Assembly (NCBI GenBank): GCA_002392505.1
Contig: DGHD01000017.1
Span: forward strand, 1 to 13,598
DNA: 13,598 nucleotides
Direction of reading: 5' to 3'
Origin: Christensenella sp. UBA3857
GTDB taxonomy: Bacteria > Bacillota > Clostridia > Christensenellales > CAG-138
Shown here piece after piece: positions 11,791 through 13,598 of the stretch. The translations under genes were made by a program, and so were the position numbers. The notes below the pieces were generated by a model. That model was not told the origin of the DNA. It did no database searches and saw only the letters and a list, made by a program, of their open reading frames with translations. How positions within the stretch are numbered: position 1 is the stretch's first letter; each line of letters opens with the position of its first letter.

Positions 11791-12765
11791 TTATTCAAGC
11801 ACGAACTCTTCTATTATTTCCATGGCCTCCTTCGCCTCGGGTATGGGGTAGACGGGGTAAACGTGGTTCATGCCCCGCTTTATCTCAAGCTGCACGGGCA
11901 CGCCGGCGTTTTCGAGCTTTTCGCAAAACTCCACGATATCGGGGTACAAAAGCTCCCGCGTGCCAAGGAAAACAAGCGTTTTGGGCAGACCCTCGGCGCT
12001 GCCGTACAGCGGGCTTATCAGCGGGTCCTTCGTGTCAAGCTCCCGCGCCCAGCTTTTGCCCATGGTCCTGATCCTTTCAAGCCCCACCATGGGGTCCGTG
12101 TCGCGGTAGGCGGCGTAATCGCTCCCCGACATGGAAACGTCCACCCACGGCGACAGCAGCACCTCGCTTTGCGGCAGAGGGCGGCCCTCCCGCACGAGCT
12201 TTTCGCAGAACGCCGCGGCAACCCCGCCGCCCGCCGAGTCGCCCATCATTATTATGGGCAGCCCGCGCGAAAGCTCCGCGTCGTAAAGCGCGTCGATAAT
12301 TTCGTAGGTCTCGGCGTAACCGTGGTTGGGCGCAAGCGGATATATCGGCGCTATCACCCTCGCGTTCACTCGCTGCGCAAGCGTGTCGCAAAAGCGCAGA
12401 TGGTACCGGGTGATCTCATTGACGTACGCTCCGCCGTGCATATAAATGACGGTGCGCTCCGGCGCGTCCGACCCGCTGAACACCATCATGCGGCAGCCGA
12501 AAAGCTCCGTGTCCTCAACTGCGGAGGCGTATTTCAGCCGCGGCAGCTCAAAGGGCTCGTCCTCGACCTTGCTTCGCTCGCTCATAAGCTCAAGCGTTTC
12601 CTCCTCGGTCAGCATGCGCCCGCGGGTCGCAACGCGCAGGTACAGCTCCACCGCCGTCGCCGCAGCGGACCTGCCGTAAACGATGTGCGAAAACGCGCAG
12701 AACAGCCCAAAAGCCAATACTGCCGCCGCAAGCGCATAAAGCGCGGCCTTGACGGTTTTTTTCAT
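11791..12765 (-). CDS. Membrane-anchored alpha/beta hydrolase, HSL-family esterase
   Basis: A 324-residue hydrolase of the hormone-sensitive lipase group (alpha/beta hydrolase fold 3), expected to cleave short acyl esters. The start at ATG 12765 follows aaggagg; an in-frame extension upstream lacks support and crosses the promoter. Residues 10-30 are a hydrophobic anchor, so the enzyme probably faces outward. Oxyanion motif HGGAY (110-114); nucleophile S177 in GDSAGG (175-180); PLAPNHGYAE (143-152) after the HGG strand; H301 in GMNHVYP. At the catalytic acid position, family members usually have D in D-P-L; here it is E271 in GTRELLYPD, with D276 nearby. The gene diverges from an acyltransferase gene; both may act on lipids, but this is only suggestive. 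Confidence 0.88.
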   Translation of the reverse strand: MKKTVKAALYALAAAVLAFGLFCAFSHIVYGRSAAATAVELYLRVATRGRMLTEEETLELMSERSKVEDEPFELPRLKYASAVEDTELFGCRMMVFSGSDAPERTVIYMHGGAYVNEITRYHLRFCDTLAQRVNARVIAPIYPLAPNHGYAETYEIIDALYDAELSRGLPIIMMGDSAGGGVAAAFCEKLVREGRPLPQSEVLLSPWVDVSMSGSDYAAYRDTDPMVGLERIRTMGKSWARELDTKDPLISPLYGSAEGLPKTLVFLGTRELLYPDIVEFCEKLENAGVPVQLEIKRGMNHVYPVYPIPEAKEAMEIIEEFVLE

Positions 12766-12790
12766 ATCCGACCTCCTTTTTTGCGATAAA

Positions 12791-12819
12791 AGTATAGCAC
12801 CCTCGGTTTCGGCGGTCAA
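12791..12819 (-). promoter_or_regulatory. Promoter of the esterase gene
   Basis: Minus strand: TTGACC (12819-12814), 17-bp spacer, TATACT (12796-12791), with aaggagg and ATG 12765 downstream. Confidence 0.75.
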
Positions 12820-12862
12820 GAAGAACGCCTCCCCGCGGACGCTTTTTCGCCGCAAAAATCGG

Positions 12863-12891
12863 TTTACAAACCCCGGAGTTTGAAGTATAAT
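12863..12891 (+). promoter_or_regulatory. Promoter of the acyltransferase gene
   Basis: TTTACA (12863-12868), 17-bp spacer, TATAAT (12886-12891), giving a leader of roughly 58 nt before ATG 12956. It is divergent from the esterase promoter, about 44 bp away. Confidence 0.75.
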
Positions 12892-12955
12892 CCACTAAAC
12901 CGCAGATCGCGGAATATCGGCTCATGCCGGGAAAGGCCGCCCACAGGGCAGGAAA

Positions 12956-13598
12956 ATGACCGCACAGGTCTTGAAAAGCAAAAAAAAGCAGCCCCTCTGG
13001 TTTGAGCTGTACAAGGGGATCATTGGGCTGTTCGTTGCAAAGCCGCGCTTTATCCACCTCGGGGGCGGGGTGGAGGAGCCGTCTCTGCTCATTTCCAATC
13101 ACGAGGGAGCGGCGGGCCCTCTGACTTGGGAGATACGCTGGAAGGGTCAAAAGAAATTCTGGGTCGCGCATGAGAATACCGAGGGCATAAAGGCCGTGTT
13201 CCGGTATCTGGCGTACCTGTACTTTCCTCAGAAAAAGCACCTGCCCAAGCTGCTTTCGGTTGTCGTCGCGTTTATCGCGTGCCCGTTCGTAAGCCTGTTT
13301 TTCAAGGGGCTCGATCCGCTGCCCACCTATACCGACGCGGCGGAAAAGCTCATATCGACGATTCGCCGCACCGAGTCCGAGCTGGACGGCGGCAGCAGCA
13401 TCGTGATATTCCCCGAGGATTCGTCGCACGGCTATTTCAAAAAGCCCAAGCGCTTCTTTGCGGGTTTCGTGCTGCTGTGCGAACGCCTGCTCAAAAACGG
13501 CGTTGACGTGCAGGTGTTCGTAACGTATTTCTCGAAAAAGCACCGCACGGTCATATTCGACAATCCCGTGCGCTACTCGGCCCTTCGCCGCATCCACG
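12956..13598 (+). CDS. PlsC-like acyltransferase, 3' end outside window
   Basis: 214 codons are open to the window edge. The protein resembles 1-acylglycerol-3-phosphate acyltransferases of phospholipid synthesis: SNHEGAAGP (47-55) at the place of the H-x4-D catalytic block and IFPEDSSHGY (151-160) at the place of the FPEGTRS block. H49 is present, but the Asp of H-x4-D is Gly54, and the second block has Asp instead of Gly, so it may be a divergent or altered-activity member. A hydrophobic segment lies about 98-117. ATG 12956 has only a weak purine-rich site (gcagg). An 11-codon frame, ATG 12924 to TGA 12957-12959, overlaps the start by ATGA, which could couple translation. Identification is moderate because the C terminus is missing. 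Confidence 0.75.
   Translation, partial: MTAQVLKSKKKQPLWFELYKGIIGLFVAKPRFIHLGGGVEEPSLLISNHEGAAGPLTWEIRWKGQKKFWVAHENTEGIKAVFRYLAYLYFPQKKHLPKLLSVVVAFIACPFVSLFFKGLDPLPTYTDAAEKLISTIRRTESELDGGSSIVIFPEDSSHGYFKKPKRFFAGFVLLCERLLKNGVDVQVFVTYFSKKHRTVIFDNPVRYSALRRIH

Noticed and set aside
12590..13597. Long minus-strand open frame opposite the acyltransferase
   Set aside because: It crosses both divergent promoters and is antisense to two recognisable genes. It is rich in Arg and Ala, as shadow frames of GC-rich genes usually are.

Overview
The window looks like a stretch of chromosome from an anaerobic Firmicute of the Clostridia, probably gut or rumen associated. Evidence: the infC-rpmI-rplT operon behind an attenuated leader, a SAM-I (S-box) riboswitch in front of metK, strong AGGAGG ribosome binding sites, near-consensus sigma-A promoters, and small zinc-ribbon membrane and leucine-rich-repeat lipoproteins typical of uncultured gut Clostridia. 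The assignment is inferred from gene content. No rRNA or tRNA was seen.

Layout. (1) 1-930 has no convincing gene. It is a mosaic of hairpin-dense repeats: a 125-bp structured unit present twice in full and once as a fragment at the window edge, each of the first two followed by a terminator-like hairpin; a second family with three units; and part of a third family that recurs inverted near 11600. (2) 989-1441 is a zinc-ribbon membrane protein. (3) 1473-2823 is infC-rpmI-rplT with consensus promoter, leader attenuator and terminator; infC appears to start at an ATA codon. (4) 2833-4457 holds two divergent membrane proteins of unknown function. (5) 7664-4469 (minus) is a compact operon: DUF523/TudS-like protein, OmpR-type response regulator, sensor kinase, and a short RibF with only the FAD synthetase domain. 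(6) 10746-7762 (minus) is a SAM-riboswitch operon: metK, a short-chain dehydrogenase and a SAM-dependent methyltransferase, with 6-nt and overlapping junctions and its own terminator. (7) 10881-11452 is a BspA-like LRR lipoprotein whose mRNA may be leaderless. (8) 11453-11790 is gene-free and holds a terminator inside a 272-bp segment bounded by 12-bp inverted repeats. (9) 12765-11791 (minus) is a membrane-anchored HSL-family esterase, divergent from a PlsC-like acyltransferase cut by the window end.

How it works together: the housekeeping parts are autoregulated translation (IF3, L35, L20) and SAM supply. The SAM switch should also control a methyltransferase and a dehydrogenase of unknown substrate. 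The most unusual sequence is the 1-930 region: the two full 125-bp units differ at five positions, all in one hairpin, and four of the five are two compensated base pairs. That points to a conserved structured RNA or DNA element, possibly undescribed.
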